DNA of 64,000 bases, taken from the NCBI RefSeq assembly GCF_019216885.1, contig NZ_JAAQRC020000002.1:124001-188000 (forward strand), written 5' to 3'. The stretch's first letter is position 1. Every line of letters starts with the position of its first letter. The translations under genes were made by a program, and so were the position numbers. The notes beneath the pieces are model-generated. The model was not told the DNA's origin, ran no database searches, and worked only from the letters and a program-made list of their open reading frames with translations. This document shows positions 52,088 through 59,480 of the stretch, in pieces. The stretch is from Methylobacterium sp. SyP6R (lineage in GTDB: Bacteria > Pseudomonadota > Alphaproteobacteria > Rhizobiales > Beijerinckiaceae).

Positions 52088-53645
52088 CCTTCACCTCCGC
52101 CACGAACGCGCCGGCCCGGCGCTCGAACAGGTCCGAGGCCTGGGCCCGGGCCCGGATGCGCCGCACCTCGGTGCGCGGCGCCGCCTCGGCGGCCTCGGCG
52201 AGGACCGCGCGGGCGAGGCCCGCGAGCCGCCCCCGCCAGGGCGTCCGATGCGGCCCGTCCCGCTCCGCCACCTCGTTCCAGAAGGCGTCGTCGAAGAAGC
52301 CCGCCTCGACGCGGCCGTCGTAGGTCGCCTGCCAGGACGCGGCCTTGCGCTGGGCCGCCTCGTCGTCGAGCCGCACGCCGTCGCGTCCGCCGCGCATCAG
52401 CGCCAGGAGTGCGTGGCGCAGGATGCGCCCCAGCTCCCCGGCCTCGTCGGCGCGCTCCTGCGCGACCTTGCCGGTGCGGTCGAGGATCACGTCGCCACGC
52501 TGTTTCAGCAGGGCACCGACGAAGCCCGGTACCGGCAGGTGACGCTCGTGGAAGCCCTCGGTCTTGCCCTGGCCGCGGACCACGGCGCTGATCGTGATCG
52601 CGAGGCCGGTGCCCGGCATGCCCGGGGTCGGGGTGGCGAGCACCGGCCGCACGACGATGTCGGTGTTCATCAGCCGGGCGATCTGCCGGTAGCCGAACCC
52701 GGCTCCGGTCGGCGTGTAGGCCTTCTCGCCGTCCTTCAGCACCGGCGCCCACGGATCCCCGGTCCGCCCGGTGAGCGCCTTCGCCTCGATCCGGGCCGCC
52801 TTCGAGCCGGCGGTGCGAGCGATGAGGCGATCGCCCTCCCGCACCAGCCGCATGCGCCGGCACACCTCGACGTAGAGCGGATCGAGCCCCGCGAAGCCCA
52901 GCGAGGCCTGCCCGTCCCACGGAGCGAGCCAGACGAGGCCCAACCCGTCGCGGGCGGCGAGCGCCGGCTGTTTCGCCAGGATCCGGTCGCGCCCTCCGGC
53001 GAGGAGCTGGCCGACATCGTGCCGGAAGGCGGCGCCGGGACTGCCCTGCGGGCGTAGCCCGAAGGTCGTGCGGCTGCCGAAACCGCCGTTCATCCGGCTG
53101 ATGCCGAAATTTCCGGCACCCATGAAGCCCTCCTGGGTCTGGAGGCTGACCAGGGCGAAGAGCCAGTGGTCGTCCGCGGCGTCCCGCATCCGCTCGGCCT
53201 TCAGGTCGTGGTTCTTGGCCGTGACCAGCATGTCGAGGCCGTCGGGCGCCTCGATCCGCCCCCGGTACTCCGCGGCGTTCGCAGGTCGGACCACCGGCGG
53301 CTGGAGCAGGGCCGGCTTGCTCCAATCCTCGACCACGAGGTCCCAGGCCTCGCCATCCGGCCAGTCCGGAGTGAGGGCGAGGAGCAGCCGGCGCCACGCC
53401 TCCCCGGTCTCCGGCAGCGTCGTCGCACCGGCACGATGCAAGGCCATCGCCGCGACCTGGACCAGGAAGGCGTGCCAGGCTTGGCGCTGGTGCGGGCGCA
53501 AGGCCGGGAAGGCGGCGACGGCGTCGGTGCTCAGGGCGGCCAGGATGTCGAACAGGTCGCCTGTTCTCGTCTGACTGGATCGATCGCAGTACCGGATATC
53601 CATACGAGAAGCCCGTTTGACCATCCTGATCGAAGCGATATTCAC
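52077..53645 (-). CDS. cas8e: Cas8e (Cse1), Cascade large subunit
   Basis: This protein of up to 522 aa recognises the PAM and recruits Cas3. Family signatures are ALRPHQRQAWHAFLVQVAAM, WDLVVEDWSKPALLQPPVV, TAKNHDLKAERM, SLQTQEGFMGAGNFGISRMN and AWLAPWDG-like VWLAPWDGQASLGFAGLDPL. The usual DPWLPV motif near the N-terminus is not present; the start reads MDIRYCDRSSQTRTGDLFDI from ATG 53603. GTG 53645 and ATG 53624 are alternatives; none has a strong ribosome site. A promoter-like pair lies at 53689-53716. Confidence 0.93.
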   Translation of the reverse strand: MNIASIRMVKRASRMDIRYCDRSSQTRTGDLFDILAALSTDAVAAFPALRPHQRQAWHAFLVQVAAMALHRAGATTLPETGEAWRRLLLALTPDWPDGEAWDLVVEDWSKPALLQPPVVRPANAAEYRGRIEAPDGLDMLVTAKNHDLKAERMRDAADDHWLFALVSLQTQEGFMGAGNFGISRMNGGFGSRTTFGLRPQGSPGAAFRHDVGQLLAGGRDRILAKQPALAARDGLGLVWLAPWDGQASLGFAGLDPLYVEVCRRMRLVREGDRLIARTAGSKAARIEAKALTGRTGDPWAPVLKDGEKAYTPTGAGFGYRQIARLMNTDIVVRPVLATPTPGMPGTGLAITISAVVRGQGKTEGFHERHLPVPGFVGALLKQRGDVILDRTGKVAQERADEAGELGRILRHALLALMRGGRDGVRLDDEAAQRKAASWQATYDGRVEAGFFDDAFWNEVAERDGPHRTPWRGRLAGLARAVLAEAAEAAPRTEVRRIRARAQASDLFERRAGAFVAEVKDAG

Positions 53646-53688
53646 CGGCGTCTCTGGATCACGCAGAATGCGCCAGGATTGAAACTGG

Positions 53689-53716
53689 AGAATATCGCTT
53701 CTGTTAAGGCGGTCAA
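53689..53716 (-). promoter_or_regulatory. candidate Cascade operon promoter
   Basis: On the minus strand TTGACC (53711-53716) and TATTCT (53689-53694) are 16 bp apart, with a start site expected about 40 bp before the GTG of cas8e. This gives the Cascade genes a promoter separate from that of cas3, downstream of the crRNA-like element. Confidence 0.5.
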
Positions 53717-53781
53717 CCGAACTTTTGGTTGTCGACTTGTCGAAGTTTTGATTTCAAGCTCAGATCGCTTCTTCGATATCT

Positions 53782-53870
53782 ATTTTATCCCCGCGAGTGC
53801 GGGGGAACAACCCGCATGACGGCGGCGGCCACCATCCAGCGTGGTCGATCCTCTTTGAGAGAGGGAACAG
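53782..53870 (-). ncRNA. solitary crRNA-like unit (repeat-like, 33-nt spacer, repeat-like)
   Basis: On the minus strand the first repeat-like element (53843-53870) ends in GATCGACC, identical to the array's crRNA handle, and can pair CCTCT with AGAGG around CTCAA. A 33-nt spacer follows (53810-53842; starts ACGCTGGATGG). The second element (53782-53809) has the array's own stem CCCCGC/GCGGGG with loop ACTC but ends ATAAAAT instead of the handle. The period is 61 bp, exactly that of the array. The elements match the array repeat at about 16 and 20 of 28 positions. The layout equals the psi-repeat/spacer/psi-repeat of CreA-type RNAs. It sits between cas3 and cas8e, 66 bp upstream of the Cascade promoter-like site. 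Targets are not identified. Confidence 0.75.
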
Positions 53871-53872
53871 GT

Positions 53873-53895
53873 CGGGGCAGAACGACTCTGCCCCG
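53873..53895. terminator. 9-bp hairpin between the DUF1508 gene and the crRNA-like unit
   Basis: CGGGGCAGA (53873-53881) pairs with TCTGCCCCG (53887-53895) around ACGAC. It lies 5 bp after the stop of the DUF1508 gene and 2 bp before the first repeat-like element. There is no U-run on either strand, so it may be a processing or insulating hairpin rather than a true terminator. A second perfect stem, GTCACA/TGTGAC (53900-53915), overlaps the DUF1508 stop codon. Confidence 0.5.
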
Positions 53896-53900
53896 CGAAG

Positions 53901-54074
53901 TCACACGGTTGTGACAAGCGCGTCCGAGGATGATTTGCTCAGAAGGATCGAGTAATCGCAATCGCGCTCTGACATATAGGTCTCACGCGATATCGATATG
54001 ATGCGGCCATTGTCGGCGCGAAGGCGCCATCGCCAAGCCTTGCGCCCGGAAACGGCATATTTCTCGTATTTCAT
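53901..54074 (-). CDS. 57-aa DUF1508 (YegP-like) protein within the cas operon
   Basis: This frame reads MKYEKYAVSGRKAWRWRLRA, then DNGRIISISRETYMSERDCD, and a short tail ending VTTV. It matches one DUF1508/YegP module (typical form YE-..-G-WRWRLKA-NG-II--S--Y-S). ATG 54072-54074 has GAGG about nine bases upstream, and TGA is at 53901-53903. Codon use (TAT, ATA, TCA, CTT) is less GC-biased than in the flanking cas genes, which suggests transfer. It ends 30 bp before the crRNA-like unit, in the position that a CreT gene holds in CreTA modules. The function of DUF1508 is not known to me, and a toxin role is only a hypothesis. Confidence 0.72.
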   Translation of the reverse strand: MKYEKYAVSGRKAWRWRLRADNGRIISISRETYMSERDCDYSILLSKSSSDALVTTV

Positions 54075-54177
54075 CAGCGATACCTCGTACGGGCTCGGCT
54101 TGACGAAAGACGCAGAAGATCTACAAGTGCCATGTCAACTGACACCCGATCTCGCGGTCCTCAGCCGCTATCGGACC

Positions 54178-54218
54178 AAAGCCCGGAGACTTCCTAGGGT
54201 CTCCGGGCTTCGTCTTTC
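54178..54218. terminator. 12-bp stem-loop terminator between cas3 and the DUF1508 gene
   Basis: AAGCCCGGAGAC (54179-54190) pairs perfectly with GTCTCCGGGCTT (54199-54210) around an 8-nt loop. It is followed by CGTCTTTCC on the plus strand and TTTGG on the minus strand. It probably ends the cas3 transcript, separating cas3 from the downstream module. Confidence 0.7.
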
Positions 54219-54330
54219 CAGGACAATCCGCCCAAGAGTCGATCCACGCGCAAGCGCGAATTGGCGGCTGTGCCACGCTCGGTTCGAGCAGCTTGCAGCA
54301 GCACCATTCAGCGGTTTGAGCCATCATGCT
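54219..54330. other. cas3 3' untranslated stretch
   Basis: No gene is seen. A 68-codon minus-strand frame (54121-54327) crosses the terminator stem and is not credible. A TTGACA hexamer on the minus strand at 54133-54138, beyond the terminator, could be the -35 of the DUF1508 gene, but no good -10 follows. Confidence 0.35.
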
Positions 54331-56904
54331 TCAAACCACCCGCAACCCGAGCCGATCGTACCGAAACTCGACCGTGCCCAACGTGAACCTCACGCCCTCG
54401 GCGCCCGCCTCCTCGCGGACCGCGACGGTCGCGTCGTCGGGGATCGGCCGGGCCTTCGTCAGCATCCATCCCGGGATGCGCAGCTGCGTGACCACTACCC
54501 CGAACGGGCCGACGAACGGCACCTCCGGCCGGATCAGCCGGTCGTCGGCGCCGAGCCGGGTGCGCACCGTTTCGTCCTCGGGAAACGACAGGTCCGTGAA
54601 GGTAGCCGCCATGTCGAGCCGATGGTGAGCGGCGAGGGCCATATCGGCGACACGGCCGCCCTCCTGGCGGGTCGCATGGTCGAGCCAGGCGCCGCCCTTC
54701 TGCGCCGCGACCGCGTCGAGCGCCTCCGGATGGGTCGTCAGCTCGACGAGCCGGCGGCAATCGCACGGGACGACGATCCAGGCGTGCTCCTCCAGCAGGC
54801 GCCACGTGGCCTCGATCACCGCCAGCCGGGGATAGATCCCGCGTCCCTCCTTGAACGGCCCTAGCCCGTTCCGGGCGCGGTCGAGCAGGGGCGAGAGGTC
54901 GCGCGCCTCCGGCACCAGCACGATGGCCCGCACCGTCTCGAAGCCGGCCGGTCGGTCGCGCCGGTGTCGATGCAGGCGGCCGAAGCGCTGGAGCAGCACA
55001 TCCATCGGCGCGAGATCGGTGATCAGAAGATCCGCATCCAGATCCAGGCTCATCTCGAGCGTCGTCGTCCCGACCGCGACGATCGGCCGGCGCTCGCGGC
55101 CGCGGCGCTCCCCGGGTACCTGATCGCCGTCCACCTTGCCGAATAACGCCTCGATCTCGGTGTCGAGCAGACGCCGGTCCTCGGCGGCGAAGCGGCCGTG
55201 ATGCAGGGTCGCGACGCTCCCGACCCGGAACAGCAGGTTGCCGGCGTCCTCGGCTTCGAGCGCCTGCTGCACCGCCACCGCGTCGGCGACCGTGTTACGG
55301 ACGACCAGCACCGCGGCGCCCGCGCGGGCGGCGGCGAGGGCCCGGATGGCGATTTCCCTCGGGTGCGCGATGAGCGGCGCGGTTTCGATCGCGATTTCCT
55401 TGCGCCGGCCGCCGGTCGTCACCTTCCTGGGCGCTGCGTCTGAGCCCGAGAGTGCCGGGTAGGGCGTCTCAAGGGCCTGTGCGAGGCTCGGCGCCTCCCG
55501 GCCGAGGAGGGCCGCACGCGCCGCGCTGCCGAGGGTGGCCGAGAGGAGCATCACCCGGCCGCCGGCCGCAACATGGTTCCCGATGACGGTCTTCAGGATT
55601 TCGGTCTGGAACGTGTCCGACGCATGGACCTCATCCACCACGAGCAGTAAACGCGGCAGAGCGGCGGCGCGCAGGTGAGCGTGCTTGACCTGCAGGCCCG
55701 CCATCAGCGCTTGATCGATGGTTCCGACGGCGATGCGGGCGGCGAGGTAGCGCTTGGGTGCCTCAGCCGCCCACCGTGCGTCGTTGTCCTCCTCGTCGGG
55801 CCACAGCACCGTGAAGGGTGCGAGCCGCTGCCCGTCCTCGTCGCCGGCGCGCAGGTAGCCCGGCACCGCGAGCACTGCCCGAGGGGCATCGGCGCCGTAG
55901 ATGCGGGCGAGGTGGCGGTTGATCCGCCCGTGCAGCTGCGTCGCTGCGGTGCGGGTCGGGACAGCGAAGTACAGCCCGTCGACCTCGCCGCGGGCGATCA
56001 GCCCGAGGGCGCGCCACAGGGCCGCCTCGGTCTTGCCCGAACCGGTTTCGGCCTCGAGGGCAGAGATGGCGCCAAGCCATGCGGCGGCGGCCTTCTCCTG
56101 GGCCTCGTAGGGCGGAAAGCCGAACGCTGCTATAAAGGAGTCGGGCGCTGCGCGTGACAACGGGCGGAGACCCCGCACGGTGACGCCCAGAGCTGCTTGC
56201 CGTGCCGCAAACTGCGATCGTGACAGCTCGAACGGCGTCACGAGGGGAAAGTGCGCCGTGTCCGAACCGAGCCAGTCGGCCAAGGTCGTCAGGCCGGCGA
56301 GCAATGCCACGAAACGCGGGGCATCGGGCAAAGGTGGGCCCTCCACGAAGGCGAGCGGAAAGCGCAGGCGGGCAGCGGAGAGGAGCCGTGCCAACTCGGC
56401 GAGCGGATCGTAGCCGTCGATCGGGCGCCACCAGCCGGCATCACGCCGTGCCTCTCTGGTGCTGGATCCGCTCATGGCGCCTGGCGTGCTGAAACTCGCC
56501 AGCGGACGGCCGTGATGAGCCATGACGGCCGTGAAATGTTCGGCCGCCCCCCAAGCCGCGATAAGATCGCTTAGCTCCCGCACCACGGCTTGGTTACGGA
56601 GCGGTATGCTGTGGTGAAACAGGGCGCCGGCGACCTCGGTGTGGCCGATACGCGGCATCTTGGGAAATTGGCGCCGCCAGAAGCCGCTATTTGCTTTGCC
56701 AAAATCGTGCAGAAAGGCGAGTGTGCACAATCGCTTGATGTCTTGATCGGACAAGACGCGTCCGGCGAGGCCCTCGATCCTGCCTCGATAGGCGGTCTGC
56801 GTCAGCACAGCGCACAGGACAGCGGCGACGTCCTCACCGTGATCGATGAGAGCAAGCGTCGTTCCGAAATCGTCGCGCTTGGCCCAAGCGTGATTTTTAA
56901 TCAA
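54331..56904 (-). CDS. cas3: Cas3, HD nuclease-helicase of type I CRISPR
   Basis: This 857-aa protein has an HD nuclease domain (about 15-230; His66-Asp67 in FLHDFGKANSGF, AHHGRP further on). An SF2 helicase follows: Walker A ETGSGKT (286-292), DEVH box (424-427, VVDEVHASDT), motif III LLSATLG and motif VI LLQRFGRLHRH. A C-terminal domain ends the protein. It degrades the displaced strand after Cascade binds. TTG start (56902-56904) has AGGAGGG five bases upstream. The cas3 gene is separated from cas8e by 685 bp, which contains a DUF1508 gene and a crRNA-like unit. Confidence 0.96.
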   Translation of the reverse strand: MIKNHAWAKRDDFGTTLALIDHGEDVAAVLCAVLTQTAYRGRIEGLAGRVLSDQDIKRLCTLAFLHDFGKANSGFWRRQFPKMPRIGHTEVAGALFHHSIPLRNQAVVRELSDLIAAWGAAEHFTAVMAHHGRPLASFSTPGAMSGSSTREARRDAGWWRPIDGYDPLAELARLLSAARLRFPLAFVEGPPLPDAPRFVALLAGLTTLADWLGSDTAHFPLVTPFELSRSQFAARQAALGVTVRGLRPLSRAAPDSFIAAFGFPPYEAQEKAAAAWLGAISALEAETGSGKTEAALWRALGLIARGEVDGLYFAVPTRTAATQLHGRINRHLARIYGADAPRAVLAVPGYLRAGDEDGQRLAPFTVLWPDEEDNDARWAAEAPKRYLAARIAVGTIDQALMAGLQVKHAHLRAAALPRLLLVVDEVHASDTFQTEILKTVIGNHVAAGGRVMLLSATLGSAARAALLGREAPSLAQALETPYPALSGSDAAPRKVTTGGRRKEIAIETAPLIAHPREIAIRALAAARAGAAVLVVRNTVADAVAVQQALEAEDAGNLLFRVGSVATLHHGRFAAEDRRLLDTEIEALFGKVDGDQVPGERRGRERRPIVAVGTTTLEMSLDLDADLLITDLAPMDVLLQRFGRLHRHRRDRPAGFETVRAIVLVPEARDLSPLLDRARNGLGPFKEGRGIYPRLAVIEATWRLLEEHAWIVVPCDCRRLVELTTHPEALDAVAAQKGGAWLDHATRQEGGRVADMALAAHHRLDMAATFTDLSFPEDETVRTRLGADDRLIRPEVPFVGPFGVVVTQLRIPGWMLTKARPIPDDATVAVREEAGAEGVRFTLGTVEFRYDRLGLRVV

Positions 56905-56935
56905 CGATCCCTCCTCATAAAAATATCATAAAATA

Positions 56936-56941
56936 ATTATA
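56936..56941 (-). promoter_or_regulatory. cas3 promoter -10 element
   Basis: A perfect TATAAT on the minus strand lies in an AT-rich stretch (56905-56990), 32 bp before the TTG start. The -35 region at 17 bp (CGCTTC) is weak, which suggests activator- or repressor-dependent transcription. Confidence 0.5.
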
Positions 56942-56995
56942 TTCGTGATGGGATATAAGAAGCGAGAGATATTTTTGTAGTACGTTCGATTTTGC

Positions 56996-57280
56996 AGGGC
57001 GTCCCCTCCGGGCCGCGCCCTACTCGTCGCCTGCTGCGGCTCCCCGAACCCGCTGCGCGGTTTCGGCCCTGCGGGTGACGGTCGACTGAGGCGGTGCGCG
57101 GTGACCTGCGACCGAAATCATTTGGTGGGCCATCCGCCCGAATCGGCCTCAAGGCCGTGAAGGCCTTGAGGCCGGCCCGGTCACCTGGCGCTGGGCTCCC
57201 GACGGCTTCGACGCCCGGGAGGGCGTCTGCGTCGCCTCTCCGGGTCCTGCTCGCCCTCGCATAAGGGGGGCGTATGGAAC
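56996..57280 (-). repeat. dispersed repeat, copy B (inverted relative to 6542-6827)
   Basis: Same block as copy A in reverse orientation, beginning AGGGCGTCCC and ending GGGGGGCGTATGGAAC. Identity is high along the full length, with scattered substitutions. It lies upstream of cas3 and may mark the border of the CRISPR-Cas region. Confidence 0.75.
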
Positions 57281-57286
57281 GTAAGT

Positions 57287-57583
57287 TCAGGCGGTGGCCA
57301 TTGCCTCTTTGAGGCGCCGTTGAAAATCGGCGACCTCGTCGACCATGTCGCGCCATGCGCCCGGGTCCTCCTAATCCGGTGCCGGGCCGCGCTCGCGGCA
57401 GAACAGGACCATACTTTCCAGCCATGACAGCGGCCGAGTGCCCTTGGGGCACTCCGGGTCCGGATCGCCCCGCACGATGTCGAAGACCTGCCGGGCGAGG
57501 GCTGGCGCACGCCTGATGATGTTCGCGAACCCTGATGCGGTGGACTGGATTGATGCCGCCAACCGGCTGATGGAGGAGAGCAA
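57287..57583 (-). pseudogene. hypothetical gene interrupted by an amber codon
   Basis: Seventy codons (MLSSISRLAASIQSTASGFA and on, through CPKGTRPLSWLESMVLFCRE) stop at TAG (57371-57373). In the same frame the reading continues EDPGAWRDMVDEVADFQRRL, KEAMATA, then TGA at 57287-57289. The continuation has good coding character, so the stop is probably a nonsense mutation. No family is recognised. Confidence 0.5.
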
Positions 57584-57739
57584 GATCTTGGTGACGGCGT
57601 GCAGGCGTCTGTGGCGAAAGCCGGCGAGGGACAGAGCTGCACCCTCTTCGCGCCAGTGCCAGAGCAGAGTTCCGATGTGATCCGCCGATGACTGGTGGAG
57701 CTGAACGCTGGTTCAGTCCGGACGCGCTCCTGCGGGACT
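57584..57739. other. junction stretch before the AT-rich island
   Basis: This GC-rich DNA has no gene that I can support. Base composition changes abruptly at about 57740. Confidence 0.35.
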
Positions 57740-57901
57740 GCTCTCGTTGATGTATCAGATTTGGGGTATTATCATAATAGTTGTTTTTTCAACCACAATT
57801 TTTACCCGTACTAAATGTATAAGAAAGTTTTTTGAATTCTTGCCCGTAATCAAATCAGATTTATTAACAAAATGCACACTGTATTAAACTATATTTTCAC
57901 T

Positions 57902-58572
57902 TTAAAAAATAAAGGCAATTATAAGAAATGCAATGTTGTTCCAAGCATGTACAAATGAACGTATAAAGATATTTTCCGTTTTTATTCTTATATATGTCAA
58001 AATAAATCCTAGAGGTACTATTCCAAATATTGTTTTTATATTACTTTCGTAATGAAGAATATACCATATTAACAATGTCAATACAGAAGTAGTTATATAT
58101 CCAAACCGCTTACTAAATATATTCCAAATTACAAAGCGAAAATATAGTTCTTCCCCTATGGGAGCAAGCAAACAAAAAGAAGATGCATATAGAATTACGT
58201 TTATAAAATTATAACCTATAAAATTGTCTATCTTGATAAAAGTTGAATATAAAATTATATATAAAATTACTGAAAAAAACAAGAAATAGTTATATAGACG
58301 CTTGTTTTGTTTAAAGAAAATGATTTACGAAATAAAACCTCCATGTTGGGTCCAAATAAGATACTTGCTGATATAAATCCAAATAATATAAAAACATTAA
58401 TCAAAAACGTAGTTGTATATTTAGCCTGTTCGTGTGCTAAACTAATCATATAATATTTGTAAATATTAAAAGCAAAAATAAGTCCTAGATTATAAAAAAC
58501 AATTACTATAAAAGCGGAAAGAAAGAATTGCATCGTAACGCATTTTAAAGATGTATTTGCAATATTTCGCAT
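57902..58572 (-). pseudogene. CPBP/CAAX-type intramembrane protease gene, frameshifted
   Basis: The N-terminal 101 codons (MRNIANTSLKCVTMQFFLSA onward, two helices) end at FSLNKTSVYITISCFFQ. The second part, in another frame, reads KRLYNYFLFFSVILYIILYS, then the CPBP motifs APIGEELYFRFVIWNIF (EExxxR), WYILHYE and RSFVHAWNN. The shift lies near 58300-58315 in an A-rich tract (AAACAAAACAAG), so it may be a mutation or a phase-variable site. CPBP proteases often act as bacteriocin immunity or peptide-maturation proteins. Extremely AT-rich compared with the window. Confidence 0.75.
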
Positions 58573-58661
58573 CGATCGCCTCTCAGAATTATTTGTATGT
58601 CGACACGCAAAAATCCTATTGCGTGTCGCTTTTACTAAGTAGTTATAAGACTTTTTTATTA

Positions 58662-59177
58662 TTAACCACCTTGATTTCCATACCCTTGATATGCCTCTAG
58701 TCCTTGGAAAGCACCAGGATCGTTAATACCATATCCTGGATCGCTCGGCAAGAAAGTATTGTTTCCAGGCACGGTACTGGGATAGAAGCTCCCATATCCA
58801 AAATTCGTCCCTGTTTCGCGAAAATTGCCTGAGTCATAGCTTTGATAAAGAGCAGCAGCTCCTGAAAAGAAAAAAGATCTGAGTTTATCACCGATAGACC
58901 CTGAAGATCCCAATCCTGCGTCAATCAAATTTGCAAGAAAATTCGAAAATACTTGATTGTTAAATGGGAGGTTTCCGGGATCATTTGACGGTTCTGGAGA
59001 AAAAGAACCGTTCCCGAACCCCATGGGAGTGCCACTGAAAAGCGCAGCAATATCAGCTTGTGAGGGCGGCCCGAATGAACCAGCAGGTTCGAAAGTTTGA
59101 TTTTGACCACCCATTGGCTGAGAATTGAATAAGTTTTGTATATCCTGTCGAGGAATATCAATTACTTCAAGTCTCAT
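58662..59177 (-). CDS. Gly/Asn/Ser-rich hypothetical protein with internal duplication, candidate secreted substrate
   Basis: This 171-aa protein has no signal peptide and no membrane helix. Residues about 11-39 and 41-68 are similar: QDIQNLFNSQPMGGQNQTFE and ADIAALFSGTPMGFGNGSFS, sharing DI..LF...PMG..N..F. The C-terminal part is rich in Gly, Tyr, Pro and Asn (YGSFYPSTVPGNNTFLPSDP), ending GYGNQGG. TAGGAAAT precedes the ATG. It is divergently placed to a type I secretion ABC transporter gene, so an exported peptide or protein is a reasonable guess. No family is recognised. Confidence 0.65.
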   Translation of the reverse strand: MRLEVIDIPRQDIQNLFNSQPMGGQNQTFEPAGSFGPPSQADIAALFSGTPMGFGNGSFSPEPSNDPGNLPFNNQVFSNFLANLIDAGLGSSGSIGDKLRSFFFSGAAALYQSYDSGNFRETGTNFGYGSFYPSTVPGNNTFLPSDPGYGINDPGAFQGLEAYQGYGNQGG

Positions 59178-59480
59178 ATTTCCTAAAGCAGACCATTCGG
59201 GTCGGAAGAACTCATCTCTTTCCCACTTGTCTTCGATCCAAATTGTACTTCTCCGATCTATTTAAAGCATGACTATGAAATTACTAAATTTTATTCATGT
59301 CAATAGTTTTATCTATATATAAAAAGGTCTAGATATAACAAACTATATAAAAATGTTAGATCTAATCAATTAAATTAGATAATTGAATGTTGTATTTATT
59401 TATATATATATGTATATATTACGGAAAATATTGTAGTAAAAATAAAAGATATATAAAATATAAAACACAGGGAGGTTTTA

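Larger units (their letters stand above)
57740..59480. other. AT-rich island
   Basis: About 1.7 kb with long A/T runs and few GC-ending codons lies in an otherwise very GC-rich window. It contains the frameshifted CPBP protease gene and the Gly/Asn-rich protein gene on the minus strand. The 59178-59480 part is nearly all A/T and is the shared upstream region with the secretion ABC gene on the plus strand. This composition is a sign of acquisition from a low-GC donor. Confidence 0.8.

Noticed and set aside
53689..53775. 9-bp direct repeat (ATCGCTTCT) at the Cascade promoter-like site and near 53764, and a similar string before cas3, as a possible target of the crRNA-like unit
   Set aside because: The 53764 copy lies downstream of the second repeat-like element, not in the 33-nt spacer between the two elements, so it is not the guide; the match is too short to be meaningful.
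53810..53842. Short matches of the crRNA-like spacer seed (for example ACGCTGG near 57705 and ACGC-GG at the cas8e start)
   Set aside because: Seven-base matches are expected by chance several times in 64 kb, and the neighbouring bases do not fit even with the every-sixth-position tolerance. No target is claimed.
54121..54327. 68-codon minus-strand frame (MMAQTAEWCCCKLLEPSVAQ) after cas3
   Set aside because: It runs through the perfect terminator stem at 54179-54210, has no ribosome site and no family resemblance.
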